64,000 nucleotides of DNA from Lumbricus rubellus. Its lineage: Eukaryota; Annelida; Clitellata; Crassiclitellata; Lumbricidae. Below, piece after piece: positions 52,781-63,545 of the stretch; the stretch's first letter is position 1, and each line of letters starts with the position of its first letter. The position numbers and the translations under genes were made by a program. Location: positions 775,831-839,830 of the forward strand of contig OX243824.1 of NCBI GenBank assembly GCA_945859605.1. Reading direction: 5' to 3'. The notes under the pieces are model-generated. The model was not told the origin of the DNA. It made no database searches and saw only the letters and a list, made by a program, of their open reading frames with translations.

Positions 52781-54970
52781 TAATAATTCTGGCTCTGATT
52801 AGACACCTTTATTTTGATTATATTTCAATTATATAATATTTGATGTCCCAAGTATTGCAATATTGTCGGGCCGTCAGATACACTTGCTAGGCAACGAATC
52901 AACATAACTCGTTATATTTCTTATTAACCTTTTAATGCCTGAGGGTATAGGATTTCCCATACCATTTACTACCATCTCGGCATTAAAGGGTTATTGATTT
53001 AATTTGTTAAGATAAGGTAATCGCAAACTTGAAAACCCCACAACCCCGTGAATGCTAAGTGGTGGCAGCCAACTTATTCAGAGGCGCTCAGTCAAAACAA
53101 GACCTATAGGAAGAACGGTAAAGTCGGTTCCATGTAAAAATCGAACGTAGTTATCTGGCAGACTTTCCAAAAGCAAGCTTGGTGAGGGAAGACTTTATGT
53201 GGATGACTTTTGGAGGTGAAACGAAAAGGAAACAAAGGAGGAGAGGAATCTGGATATGAAAAGGCGTTACATGGATTGTATCATATGGGTGAATGGACAT
53301 TATTCCCCCAGATATTATTCTCCCGGACAAAGCCCCTTCGGATATTATTCCCAGGGTAGAACGTTATTCCCCTTCTAGTCCATGATATCATTTCCTAAAA
53401 ATGATGCAAGCGATATGAGAATAAGTGGTAACAGGACAATTACTCTCCGGACAATTCAGGGACAATTACCCTATAGACAATGACCTCCGTTCCAATTACC
53501 CCCCCCCCAGACGCTGCCCTCCCAAGCTCGGATAAATGAGGACGAGGGTGATGCGAATGATTTTTTATCAGTGTCAACAAACACAATCAACTATTGCTAT
53601 TCAAAGATGAGGTGGTAATAATCAGCCGGTTGAATATTCTGGATATTGGCCTCATAACAGTTTGGTTATTATTTACCACCTGGCGATGCCTTCAGCATTG
53701 AATATCACCGCAATTATAATTATCTTAACAAGATGACTTGAAAAACTTCTTCGGCATAGTTCTTTTGTGGCACCGCTAATACACCCTTAGGTTGGAAAGT
53801 TTTAGAATTATATATATATGAGGCGTAATTTTACTTTATTCTATTCTTGCGTTAACCATTTCCGATTCTTGTCCGATTGACGTTTGATTTCCACAAAATA
53901 ACAATAAATGATTAGCTTTAAAACGCAAAAATTGAACTTTGTTCGTTTTGTTCCCTGTTCATAGTTCACAGTAGCAACCAATCTGCCGAATGCTACGCAA
54001 TGCAAATGAAAATGCATTGCGCGCTCTAGCAAGACAAGTCTTGTATCCTACATGAGCACCAAGAAGAGTCTTTAAAGAGGCGCTATATAAAACGCGATCT
54101 ATTTCATTGCTTTTCTGCAATTGGCCTTCACGTTAATTAGCATTATTCCGCTAAAAGACCTTATTAAAGACGAAATTTTCGTGTTCAAACGTTGACAGTC
54201 TTAAAGCAATTTTACCACTCCTCTGCGATAAGTATTTCAGTTATAAATCATGTTTAAATCGTCTATAGCATACGAACATTTTACAGTCTCTTGATGTCGT
54301 TGGAAACTCATTTTCTGCGAATAATGTTAGACACCTTGAAACCAATATTTCTACATGCTATACAAGAGAAATAGTATTAATGCCTTTGTTTTTCCATCAC
54401 CTTTTCATTAGAACGATAGTAATATTGTAATATAGCCATCTGCGTTATCGTTCTGAAAGTGACAGCGAATAAATTTGCATTCCTGCAGACTCTTAGAAGT
54501 CAACACTTATAGGCCTACTAGCGCATTAAGGTTGTCAGCATTCCGATGTTGTACCAGGAACCGATTTCACCTTTCTACCAATTTCGATTTTGTTTTGACT
54601 GAGCTGCCAAGAACATTCTTCTTCGACGCTGTATCAGTGTCATAATTTAAGTTAACTTCGCTTTAAGAATTAAATCATTTTAATGACTCATTCCATTTAA
54701 TGATTGGTGCTTTTGCTCAACTCAGCATAAAATTCACCTGATTTCCGAAGATGTTAATGTATATATAAACAGAAATAACCGATTAAAAGGTGTCAAATAG
54801 AGTCAGCGATTCTATTGTTTGTAACGTGGCCAACATTGTACATGCACTGAAGTGTGAATTCGTGTACGGCGCATTAGACAATTCCAACACAGATTACATT
54901 AATTATTCACCAAAAATTATTCAACTTTGTTTTTTTGCATTCTATTGTATTCGGTCAAACCAATTAATGC
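52780..54970. repeat. Non-coding repeat family, copy B (about 2.2 kb)
   Basis: Collinear with copy A but without its two later insertions and with a 63-bp TTAA mini-element (52,928-52,990) of its own. The left end is CTCTGATTAGACACCTTTA and the right AAAAGGTGTCAAATAGAG. Divergence between the copies is visibly higher than in the 7.9-kb duplication, so it is older. Confidence 0.7.
52928..52990. mobile_element. 63-bp TTAA mini-element
   Basis: CCTTTTAATGCC and its inversion GGCATTAAAGGG lie between TTAA (52,924-52,927) and a degenerate TTAT (52,991-52,994). GGGTATAGGATTTCCCATACC inside is a near-palindrome. Copy A of the host repeat lacks the insertion. Confidence 0.6.
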
Positions 54971-55394
54971 ATATATATGACGCCCGTCCATCCGTCCATC
55001 CATTCCATCCCATAAAATTGAAGTTAAGGTCCAGATAACGACTCCCGCAGCCGATAGGTGGAGTTAAGTGACAAAATATACGATTGGCGTCAAAACGAAG
55101 TAAAAAATGCATTACCAGACATTAACCACGTCGAATAATTTCTTACAAATAGGTAATGTGATCTCATTAATTTTTGAAAGCTATCTTGATCGATGCATGG
55201 GTGCTTTGAACAGGAATAATTTTAAACATAAAAATTCACGTCGAGTACGAAGAAGTCTTTAAGTGTCTATAGTTGTATTTAGAATCTTTAAGACACCTTT
55301 ATTTATATTATATCGCACCTATGTAAACCTGGCTTCTGCCAGTGTATTTGTTGAATATCCTTTAGATTAAAAATTAAATGCTGTAATAGCTATG
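54971..55394. other. Unassigned sequence
   Basis: Contains a (CCAT)n-like stretch (54,985-55,012) and a TTTAAGACACCTTTATTT motif at 55,285. No gene. Confidence 0.45.
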
Positions 55395-55664
55395 CTAAAA
55401 AATTTCGAGGCCGTTGTCATAGGCCATTACATTACCTGCTCTGAGAGGTTCACCGGTGTAATTGTGAGACGCCATGTAAGTGTCTATTGCGCTAGCTAAA
55501 TCCCCGTGACTGAGCCAGCTGTCCTTCTCTTGCGCTAGAATAAAATCTAAGCAAGTCTTCGGGACCATTTCTTTGAGTCTATCAGCGCACAGTAAACTCA
55601 CTAGCTTATCGAAATCCTTCTTGACATGAGAGCTGCGCATATAGTATGACAGAATATTATGCAA
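55395..55664 (-). pseudogene. Gag-like (SCAN-like domain) fragment
   Basis: An open minus-strand frame of 89 residues containing FDKLVSLLCADRLKEMVPKT, LDFILAQEKDSWLSHGDLA and AIDTYMASH. The pattern LVSLLxxDRLK...VLxxExxxWL...LAxxxDxY is the SCAN-like capsid-C-terminal helical block I recall from Gag polyproteins of Gypsy- or DIRS-type elements multicopy in invertebrates. No zinc knuckle, protease or RT is present nearby, so it is a fragment. It could also be a host gene exon, but nothing around supports that. Confidence 0.5.
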
Positions 55665-57098
55665 CCTATTATATAGAGGCTAGAATTGTTTAATAATTAT
55701 ATGCCTCGTCTGTCCGTTTGCGCATCGAATGAAACGTCGCTTTCCTCTTTTCTCCAATATGCGTCAGTCCTATGCACGAGTTGCTGATTGTAAATTGTAG
55801 ATCGTTCTTGCACGCAGTAGCCTAAACTTGCAACGTAGAGCATCACTCTTCAAAACAGTAACTGTTATTATAGACCTATCTAATACCGATTTTACGGCTA
55901 TCACTGATGATTCGGAGAAATTGGCCTAACTCCAGTTTATTATGTGGTGAATGATTCGCTTTAAAAAGGTATGCGATAATTTTGAACATTCAAAACGCAG
56001 AGGTAAATCTCCAGTGCACATATTACATTAATTTAGGCAATAATTTAGTGAACCGAAGCAGGCATAATAATTTTGTCAACCTTCTTCAAAAAGCTGTTTT
56101 TGTTACCGAAGCGGCATACCGTTTTCTCCGTTGGCATAGCTACATGTAAAGTAAATAATTAAAATAAATCATTATAAAGAGTCCGGACAATGACGATTTC
56201 AAGCCAATCCTATATTCTGCATTCCTTCAGATGATTTAATTCCTGATGGATCCAACGTGTAGAGGCCTGTTTCATGCATTTTTAGATCTCTGTAATTATA
56301 GTGTTCACAGTTCACACCATTCTGTTCTTTGCAAAACTGTACAAAGTTCGACACAAAAGGGCCACTAGTCTACATCGGGTTTTTATTCAGTTTGCCAGCT
56401 ATAGACAAATTGTATGAATTTTCATCTAAGAAGCTTTTGATGGTGCAAAACTTGCATTTTGTTTGTCCATAATTATTCTATTTTCACTGCGTCTTGTCTC
56501 ACGTTGATTAGAAACATAATAGCTTTTATAAAACCATGTTTAAACATAGAAGATAAAGGTGTCTAACTGAGATCAATGGAGAAAATACGTGGGATCGTGG
56601 GCGCCAACCTGTGTGCACCCTTGATCACTATTTATTAGATAACTATATAACAAATCTGTAATATCTTTTGTGAATGAAACTTGCTTAGAGTAGCAACAAC
56701 TTGAATGCTGCGTAACATAAGCTTATTTGTAAAACCATGGCTTAGCATATTTTGTGTTGGCTAAACATTCACCGAAATTCACAAAAACCAGAAAAGAGCA
56801 CATAACGTTGACGTCATAATTAGAAATTTCAATGTCGTGCTCACGTTTTATCCAACCCTCTCGGCCGTAGGTATACCAGCAAATCGACTAAACCCGTTGA
56901 CCCCTTCTCTCTTCCCTGCGTGCGTAGCATATAGACAATAATATAGAGACAGTGTTGCATCTAATAATGTCTTATATGTAGAATTTTCCATTAGCGACGT
57001 TAACAACTTTTGATGTCATAAATATTATGTATTTATATGTAGTATTATTTAACAACATTTGAAATTATAGCTTTTGATAAAACCACGAATCCGGTAAA
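55665..57098. other. Gene-free AT-rich stretch
   Basis: No coding or structural feature could be supported on either strand. One AAAGGTGTCTAA motif is at about 56,562. Confidence 0.55.
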
Positions 57099-57102
57099 TT
57101 AA

Positions 57103-58396
57103 CCCTCAAATTACCAGGAAATTTTGCATCCACTGAATACCAGTGGGGTCAAAATGACCCCAATGTAAACTTGCATTGCTATATGGTTTAAATTCTGTTG
57201 TTAAGAATTAGAATAGTGTTTAAATTGAAAATGTACAATATTTTCACTGGTATTATGTTTGAAATCAATAAATTCGTGAAGGATTGTTAGTAAAGTAAGT
57301 CAGATTGTTCACACAATGTCAGAGTCTCTGACTAGCAACTGAAGCAAATGCTCTTTTCACACATTACGGCCGCATTTAGCACAGTCAGTGTGTGTCTTTC
57401 TGTCTTTTCTCTTGGGCAGAAGTCACAACGAGCCCTTTTCTTGGGAGGCTTATGTCTGCTAAAACAAACCAATCAGTAGTTTCTTTTGTAACTATACTAC
57501 AAACAAATAAATTGTATTATTTACTTATTTCTCATAGGGCTACTCTGAAACTAAGTCCATGCCTTTGTCACTAGTAGAATTGATCACTCATGGGTCTGCC
57601 ACTTGGACTAATTGGGCGCCTTGAACGAGTTCTTCGTTCGGCTGCTCACCTCATTGGCCGCATTTCTAAATATGTCCCCGTCTCTTATATGCCTGATGTT
57701 CTTCACTGGCTCCCTGTTTCACAGCGCATCTCCTACCGAGTTGCTGCACTTGTCTGGCGCTGCCTTACTGATTGTGCTCCATCATACCTGTCTATCCTTT
57801 GTCGACCTACATGTCTCCGACCTTGCAGCCCGTCGAGTTCTTCGCTCTGCGACAACGGAGGAGCTTTTGGTTCCTCGAGCTCGCACTTCTACAAGACAGC
57901 GCAGAGCCTTTTCTACTGTGGGTCCCCCTATCTGAAATGGCCTCCCACTAAACGTGCGACTTATGCCTAGACAAAATTCACCTGCAAATTCACCTGCTTT
58001 TTATAAGTCGCTCCAAACCTATTGTTTTAGCTGTGGCTGGACTGGGAGCGCCTCTGACTAGGTTTCTTGAAGAAGCGCTATATAAATTCACAAAATGAAT
58101 GAATGAATGAATGAACGAATTTAAATAAATGTATTCTATTATATTAGAAATGTCATATATTCGTCATAACCATACAGTTTACACTGGGGTCAAAATGACC
58201 CCACTGGTACTCAGTGTATATATACGATACCAGCGCCATCTGGTGACAGAAAATGGAAAATAAAACTTGGCATTTTGTACAAGACAGGAATACCGACAAA
58301 GTCATAAAATTTCTTGTGGATATCACTTAAGACGGATGAGCAGCACTACTGCAAACATGTTTTGGGGTCATTTTGACCCCAGTGGTAGTACGAGGG
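57103..58396. mobile_element. TTAA-flanked piggyBac-like element carrying a LINE end, 1.29 kb
   Basis: TTAA is at 57,099-57,102 and 58,397-58,400. Ends are CCCTCAAATTACCAGG and, inverted, CCCTCGTACTACCACTGG. The palindrome GGGGTCAAAATGACCCC is at 57,145-57,161, 58,186-58,202 and, in the opposite reading, 58,364-58,380. The interior contains a 3'-end fragment of a CR1-like LINE. No transposase was found. Confidence 0.82.
57590..58117 (+). pseudogene. CR1-like LINE ORF2 C-terminus and 3' tail
   Basis: The frame at 57,590 reads GRLERVLRSAAHLIGRISKY, MPDVLHWLPVSQRISYRVAA and LVWRCLTDCAPSYLSIL, typical of the region after the RT in CR1-like ORF2 proteins. The downstream RRAFSTVGPP block is in another frame. 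The 3' UTR has GGGAGCGCCTCTGACTAG, then GAAGAAGCGCTATATAAATT and a (GAAT)n tail at 58,096-58,117. It is 5'-truncated. Confidence 0.85.
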
Positions 58397-58506
58397 TTAA
58401 ATCATCAATAGAAATCGTAATAATTACACAAACTTATACATGTAAATCGCCACTCGAAGGCCAAGCCAAGCGCCGGGCACCAGCTTATTCTCGAGCGCAA
58501 GCGCTG

Positions 58507-58558
58507 CTTTTGGACTACTACGGACAGCCCTTGTTGGTTGTTCGTAGTAGTCCAAAAA
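58507..58558. repeat. Hairpin with 19-bp arms
   Basis: TTTTGGACTACTACGGACA (58,507-58,525) pairs with TGTTCGTAGTAGTCCAAAA across a 13-nt loop with one mismatch. Its role is unknown; it lies next to the Tc1 remnant. Confidence 0.75.
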
Positions 58559-58639
58559 GAGGTTCGGGTCCGGTTGTCATATGACCGGATGGGTTGCATG
58601 TTGAAATTCCCGACAGGTATTTTTACCAAGTTACCTGTG

Positions 58640-59183
58640 ATGAGTACACTGATCGTAAGACGTCGATGGGAAGCGCTGAATGCAAGGCAAGGTCTTCTCT
58701 AACCAAAGACATGTTGCAGACCACTATACTAACACATCGTCTTTGTTATCTTAAGTCTAATTTTACCCTTTGTCCTGGACTCTCGATTTTGGGTTAAATG
58801 AGAGTCAGTTTACGTTTCTCCATGCCACTTCGCTTTTCAGCACGGCGGCCATCGACAACTACTATCGATCTCAACGCGATGAACAGTTTGCGGTTCACAG
58901 GAAGAGAACGTTCCGCCTGATCTAGCCTACAGATGAAGTTCAGTCCGTCGGTGTGGTTTGGGGTCGGATGAATGCCAGAGGTTTCACTAAACTTCACTTC
59001 GTGCCAAATGGCACCAGACTCTCCGGACCTCTCTCCTATTGAGAACTTGTGGAGTAAGCTTATTTTATCTCTCAGCGTTTATAAAGATACTGAGCCAAAG
59101 AACGTTGATCAGCTCAAACATCGCCTCCAGCGAGCGTGGAGATCGATATCAGTCGGGACACTTCAGACGCTGATCCAGTCTAT
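58640..59183 (+). pseudogene. Tc1/mariner transposase remnant
   Basis: Broken reading frames contain VGVVWGRMNARGFTKLHFV, then APDSPDLSPIENLWSKL (the conserved PDLNPIENLW block with the second catalytic Asp region), and KNVDQLKHRLQRAWRSI...TLQTLIQSM, the C-terminal helices. The N-terminal DNA-binding domains and first catalytic Asp are not readable. Stops and frameshifts make it inactive. A SINE follows directly after the SMR codons. Confidence 0.8.
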
Positions 59184-59540
59184 GCGTAGCTCAGTTGAGA
59201 GAGCGCTGGTCGTTAAACTGAGAGTCATCCACGCGACCCGGGTTCGAGCCTCACACTGGGCAAAAATTTATTTGAATTTTCTGTTAGCTGCCATTGGCGC
59301 TTTTCTGTTATGTTGCTTGACTCGGGTTCTGCTGAAAATAAGATTGCCCCTCCCACTTCTGGCTTGGCCGAACAATGCAGGAGTGATCCAGCACATAAGC
59401 CATTAGTGTTAAGCTACCGAGCCCACTGCTGCAAAGCCGACCTGCGTGTCGTGCTATATAGGCTTACCTGTAATCATTCTGCGGTCTGTCAGATTGAATC
59501 ATTAAAGAAGGTTATTGTTATTATTAACAGAAACTGCTTA
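59184..59540 (+). mobile_element. tRNA-derived SINE in the Tc1 remnant
   Basis: GTAGCTCAGTTGAGAGAGCG is a near-perfect tRNA D-arm/A-box and GGGTTCGAGCCTC a B box. The anticodon loop would read CGTTAAA. Acceptor stem pairing fails, so it is SINE rather than tRNA. The 3' part ends in ATTAAAGAAGGTTATTGTTATT, a simple (TTATTG)-like tail. It is a different SINE family from the GGGAGCGCC type. Confidence 0.65.
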
Positions 59541-59810
59541 CTTATACACCTCTGGCTAGTTCTATATAAATTCTATAAATGACAAATTTTCGGTTGGACG
59601 TTAGTTGCACTCTTTTGCACGAAAGATAAACAACGTCAATGACCTTAATGGAAACTTTCGTTACATGCAACCCAATATAATTTGCTGGACTTCCATCAGC
59701 TCTCGCGGTTAAGCTGGTGCCCTGCGCTTTACTTTCGAGTTGCGCTCTCGTAATTTGGAGATGGCGATTACGATTATGATTACGATTCCCAAAGTATTCT
59801 TATCCTCCCT

Positions 59811-60052
59811 ATCCTCGAGCTCGCACTTCTACAAGACAGCGCCGAGCCTTTTCTTCTGTGGGTCCCGCTATCTGGAATGGCCTCCCACTAAACTTGCGAC
59901 TTATGCCTAGACTAAATTCACCTGCTTTTTATAAGTCGCTCAAAACCTATTATTTTAGCTGTGGCTGGACTGGGAGCGCCTCTGAGTAGTTTCTTGAAGA
60001 ATCGCTATATAAATTCACGAAATGAATGAATGAATGAATGAATATATTTTGA
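59811..60052 (+). mobile_element. CR1-like LINE 3' end
   Basis: Shares CCTCGAGCTCGCACTTCTAC, CAGCGCCGAGCCTTTTCTTC, GGGAGCGCCTCTGAGTAG and GCTATATAAATTCACGAAA with the 57,590-58,117 copy, ending in (GAAT)n at 60,022-60,045. Only the last codons and the 3' UTR remain. Confidence 0.85.
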
Positions 60053-60054
60053 CC

Positions 60055-60245
60055 TCAGCAACCTTCTCAGCCATTGCTAAATTGGGGGCGATGCCTTGAC
60101 AACATCGCCATACCAATGCAGCTACCCTTAACTCAATACTCTGGCGAATAGCGAGCCAGTGAAGTACATCAAACATGTAGTTTGAGAGTTTAGACATGAC
60201 CATAATTAGGGATTTGTCCAATTAGGCGCGCAGCAGAGCGCAACA
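60055..60245 (-). pseudogene. LINE ORF2 fragment, minus strand
   Basis: The translation includes FDVLHWLAIRQSIELRVAAL and VWRCCQGIAPNL, the same block as at 57,715 but inverted. Two LINE remnants thus lie tail to tail. Confidence 0.75.
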
Positions 60246-60412
60246 CCCGGTCAAGACAAGTCAATTTGCTGGATGGGACGCTAAAGTAGAGCGAAGAACA
60301 ATTATTAGTCAATGCGAGATGTAACAAAGGAATGTACTATAGAGTAAGAGTAGCAGCAGACGTAAGAGAACGGACGACAGTGCGAAGCTGGAGCAGCTGC
60401 AGTTGTGGTAAT

Positions 60413-61130
60413 AGCAGTCTCGTGCAAGATGGTGCATGTATCACGCGCCTCTGAATGGTCATTATTGTATTGTATTAAATTATGTTAGAGACGCTCTACA
60501 GATCTTTCGATACGGCACGATGCGATACCGCGCTCTGGAAACTGCAATATGCTGCGTCCTTGTATGATATAAGACCATTACATTACATGGAAAGATGGAT
60601 GAACAAAATTGTTTTTCATCTAGATAAGTAATTACTATAAACCTTGAAGCGACTGCACCCAATCAATTAAGTTTACAGGGAAAACATAAATATTGCTACT
60701 AAACAATAAAAATAAAGGTGTCTAAATATTATTATTGATCAATTCATTGAATGATTATTTATGGAGCAGCTAGTAATAGCAGTCTCGAGCAAGATGTAGG
60801 CCTAGCCTTACTTGACGCGACTCTGAATGGTCATTATGTGAGAGATGCTCTACAAATCATTCGATACGGCACGATGCGATACCACGTTCAAGAAACTGCA
60901 ATATACTGCGTCCTTGTATCATAGAAGACTATTACATGGAAAGATGGATGAACAGAATATTGTTCGTCGTCTAAATAATTTATTCTTTTGAGCATTGGAA
61001 CGAATGCAACTCAGCAACTTTGCCTTCAGGAAAAACATATATATTGTTACGAAATAATGAAAATAACGGTGTCTAAATATAACAATTGATTATTTCATTC
61101 AATGATTATTTAATCAATAAGTGCATTTAT
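60413..61130. repeat. Tandem duplication, unit about 365 bp
   Basis: Units 60,413-60,777 and 60,778-61,130 share AGCAGTCTCG.GCAAGATG, TCGATACGGCACGATGCGAT, ACATGGAAAGATGGATGAAC, AA.AATAA..GTGTCTAAATAT and TTCATT.AATGATTATTTA. Divergence of roughly 15-20% by eye suggests an old event. Each unit carries one AAAGGTGTCTAA-like motif. Confidence 0.8.
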
Positions 61131-61400
61131 ACAGCTCATCTTATTGGGGACACTCAGAGGCGCTCCCAACCTCAGCGCGACCAGATAAAGCTGTCTTAAG
61201 TTGAGAGAGGATAGCCTCATAAGGAGTTTTATAAATGGAGCGGAGAGTTAGAAGAAGACCATCCCAGGTTAAGTGTCCTACCACTGAGAAAGGCTCAGAA
61301 AGCACGGTTGGTTCTGCGTAGTGGAAGTACGAGCAAAAGGGACTGAGAGAGAATTTTTCAGACAAATAAAGGGAACTGAATTGAGGAGAACTAAGAGTAG
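61131..61400 (-). repeat. LINE-type 3' UTR, minus strand
   Basis: ACTCAGAGGCGCTCCCAACC is the inverted GGGAGCGCCTCTGAGT tail, preceded (in plus orientation) by ATTTATACAGCTC. The remainder resembles the LINE-tail repeat at 23,672 in style. From 61,400 to 61,631 there is no recognised feature. Confidence 0.5.
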
Positions 61401-61631
61401 GTCTACAGAGCTAAAAAAATAAGGTACGCAGTAGCAGGTGTCTGATTATGCAGCGCCTGATTAGAGTTTCTCTAGACTCTAGAGATCATAGTATATGCTC
61501 AATTCGCTGCTTGAGTGTGTGGCAATGGAGAACGTCACGCATATAACTGGAGATGTTTCTGAATTTGGGTATGCGAGCTAGCCATTCAATCTTATTGCAA
61601 GATCTCCTCTGTTGCATAACATCTCAACTTG

Positions 61632-61850
61632 TGGGGCGCGGTGGTCTAGTGGTGGCGTCATTGCCTTGAAGCCGGAAGGTTCGAGGTTCGAATCCACCTC
61701 GCCGCGCAAGAACCTTGGGCAAGTTCTTCACTCACAATTGCTCAGCGCTTCGGCGTGAAACTCCGATGCAGTGTCCGCTCTGCATTTGGGAGCGCCTCTG
61801 AGTAGAGAGAGCTTGAAGGGGCGCTATAACAAGTGCACATACAAACAAAT
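61632..61850 (+). mobile_element. tRNA-derived SINE, full-length reference copy
   Basis: The head GGGGCGCGGTGGTCTAGTGG contains the A box, and GAGGTTCGAATCCACCTC carries the B box and a T-arm-like stem. The body AACCTTGGGCAAGTTCTTCA, CTCAGCGCTTCGGCGTGAAA and CAGTGTCCGC continues into the tail GGGAGCGCCTCTGAGTAG...GGGGCGCTATAACAAGTGC, which the CR1-like LINEs share. Other copies are at 17,253, 21,640 and 63,790 and in the duplication. Confidence 0.88.
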
Positions 61851-61859
61851 GATATTGTG

Positions 61860-62235
61860 ATACTCGTTTGTTCTCCGAATGATATTTAAATCAACTTGAA
61901 CACCTTTAATAGGCGGCTACGAAAATTATAAATATATCATTTGTTCAATTTCGCCGAGTTATCTGAACGCAGTTGTAACATTAGCGTAGAAGTCCTGGCT
62001 GACTTAAAATGGCGATGAAAATAACAGAACACAATGCGGTGCAATGGTTTATTTCTAAGAGACGTATTATATTATTTTTGCAAATTGCTCATAATATCTT
62101 TTAAGAAATAAGAAATCTTTCCAAGAAGACCTTGGTCTATTTCACAACAGTCTTTAGCTTGTATTGTCTCAGATCCAAGATGTGCGACGTTGCTGTTAAG
62201 AAAAACTGCATCATCATCATACGCTTTCAACATTG
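61860..62235. other. Unassigned sequence
   Basis: No feature supported apart from an ACACCTTTAATAGG motif near 61,905. Confidence 0.45.
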
Positions 62236-62500
62236 TATTGTATTGTACAAAAACATTTATAAAGCGCCTCTACAAGGGTGAACCGTTCAGAGGCGTTCCC
62301 AGTGCGCAAGGCCACGAGAGAAGAAATAAGTTTTGAGAAAAGAAAATGAGGAAGAGGGGTTACCAGACTTTAGAAGTTGAGACCGAGTAGATGGAGACAG
62401 AGTATTCCAAAGAGAGGGGCCAATTTATGATGCAAAGGAACCGGACTGAGCCATAGGCCTAGCCGTTCTAGTAAGAGGAACTAGCATGGATAAGCTCGTG
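62236..62500 (-). repeat. LINE-tail repeat, second family member
   Basis: Shares GTATTGTATTGTA, ATTTATAAAGCGCC, CCCAGTGCG, CGAGAGAAGA and GAGGGGCCAAT/GAGGGACCAAT with 23,672-23,935. It is probably the 3' region of the same minus-strand element family. Confidence 0.6.
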
Positions 62501-62884
62501 TCATGTCTACTTTATTAGTATGCATTGCGCTTCCTGCAGGATACAATTTCTTCTCTCTTTTTCATTTCTCCTCCTCTGTACCTTCATACATGTAGCTACT
62601 TTCTCCAAGCATATCCATGAAACTGGCATCCAAGTTCTATGCGCCAAGGTGACGTGCCAAGGCAATTTCTGCATTGCACTGGACCAGTCTAATGGTAGCC
62701 GCCTACGAATTGCTGACTCCAAGCATTTGGTCATAATTATTATACGCGTATTAATATGGTTATCCCAGCGCGAAGGTATGGATGGATGGATCCAGATTTG
62801 ACGAGGGCCTATGACAACAGTGGCCGTTGCCCTGGACAGAAATTTGTTTGGCATAAAACAGCACTTTTTAGCAGTATTTTACAT
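62501..62884. other. Unassigned sequence
   Basis: Open frames on both strands have no recognisable motif. Probably repeat-derived. Confidence 0.4.
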
Positions 62885-63058
62885 TCGTGCTACATCCAAG
62901 AGGGGAAGGCCGAGAAATAACTGGAGGGACACGATCTCAAAAGACCTCACGGATGGAGGACTGACGTGAGAAGAGGCTGCCAGAGTTGCTCAAAACAGAG
63001 AAGGATGGAAGACCTGTATCGCCCAATGTGCACACAGCACGCGGACGCACTAAGGTCT
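62885..63058 (+). pseudogene. LINE ORF2 C-terminal fragment, plus strand
   Basis: The translation reads SKRGRPRNNWRDTISKDL, one stop, then EEAARVAQNREGWKTCIAQC, the usual KRGRPxxxWR and DRxxWR blocks at the C-terminus of non-LTR ORF2 proteins. It abuts a minus-strand RT fragment. Confidence 0.7.
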
Positions 63059-63059
63059 A

Positions 63060-63545
63060 AGGGTAAGGCTGCATCCACTTGTTTTCCAGATCTTCTCCAA
63101 TCTTCCAAACGCTGCGTTTGCTCTTCCTATTCGCTTCCTGTTTTCTTCATCACAGCTACTGTCCGATCTTAATGAACTTCCAAGGTAGCAAAAAGTGTCC
63201 ACTATATCCAGCTCTTTGTTTTATATCTTGATCTCTTTGGTTCCATTTTCCTATCTTCATGATCTTTGTCTTTTCTGCAATTATGGCCAGACCCACTTTT
63301 GCTGCCTCCTCCTGAACTTTGGATGTCAGTGTCTTCATTCCATTCCATGTGTTGTCCAGCAGAGCAATATCATCGGCAAAATTCAGATCTCTCAATCTGC
63401 CTCCGTTTATCCATCGCATTCCAGTGTCATATTATCTTTTGTTGCTCTCTTCAGCACCCAGTCCACCACCAGTGCAAAACTTAAAGGTGACAAGATGCAT
63501 CCTTGTCATCCCAAGTCGTGTATGCTGTACCCTATAGTATTATGA
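63060..63545 (-). pseudogene. LINE reverse transcriptase palm fragment, minus strand
   Basis: Read on the minus strand: GCILSPLSFALVVDWVLKRA, then RLRDLNFADDIALL with the RT catalytic F-A-D-D box, then VGLAIIAEKTKIMKIG, and a downstream piece with ANAAFGRLEKIWK. Frames change at about 63,420 and 63,160. The motif set fits RTE/jockey-type LINEs. Its natural C-terminal continuation lies to the left but on the opposite strand. Confidence 0.78.

Noticed and set aside
59188..59262. tRNA-Asn-like gene
   Set aside because: A and B boxes and a GTT-like loop are present, but acceptor ends do not pair and a SINE-like tail follows.
62507..62854. 115-residue minus-strand gene
   Set aside because: No family motif, an opposing open frame of similar length, and it lies among repeats.
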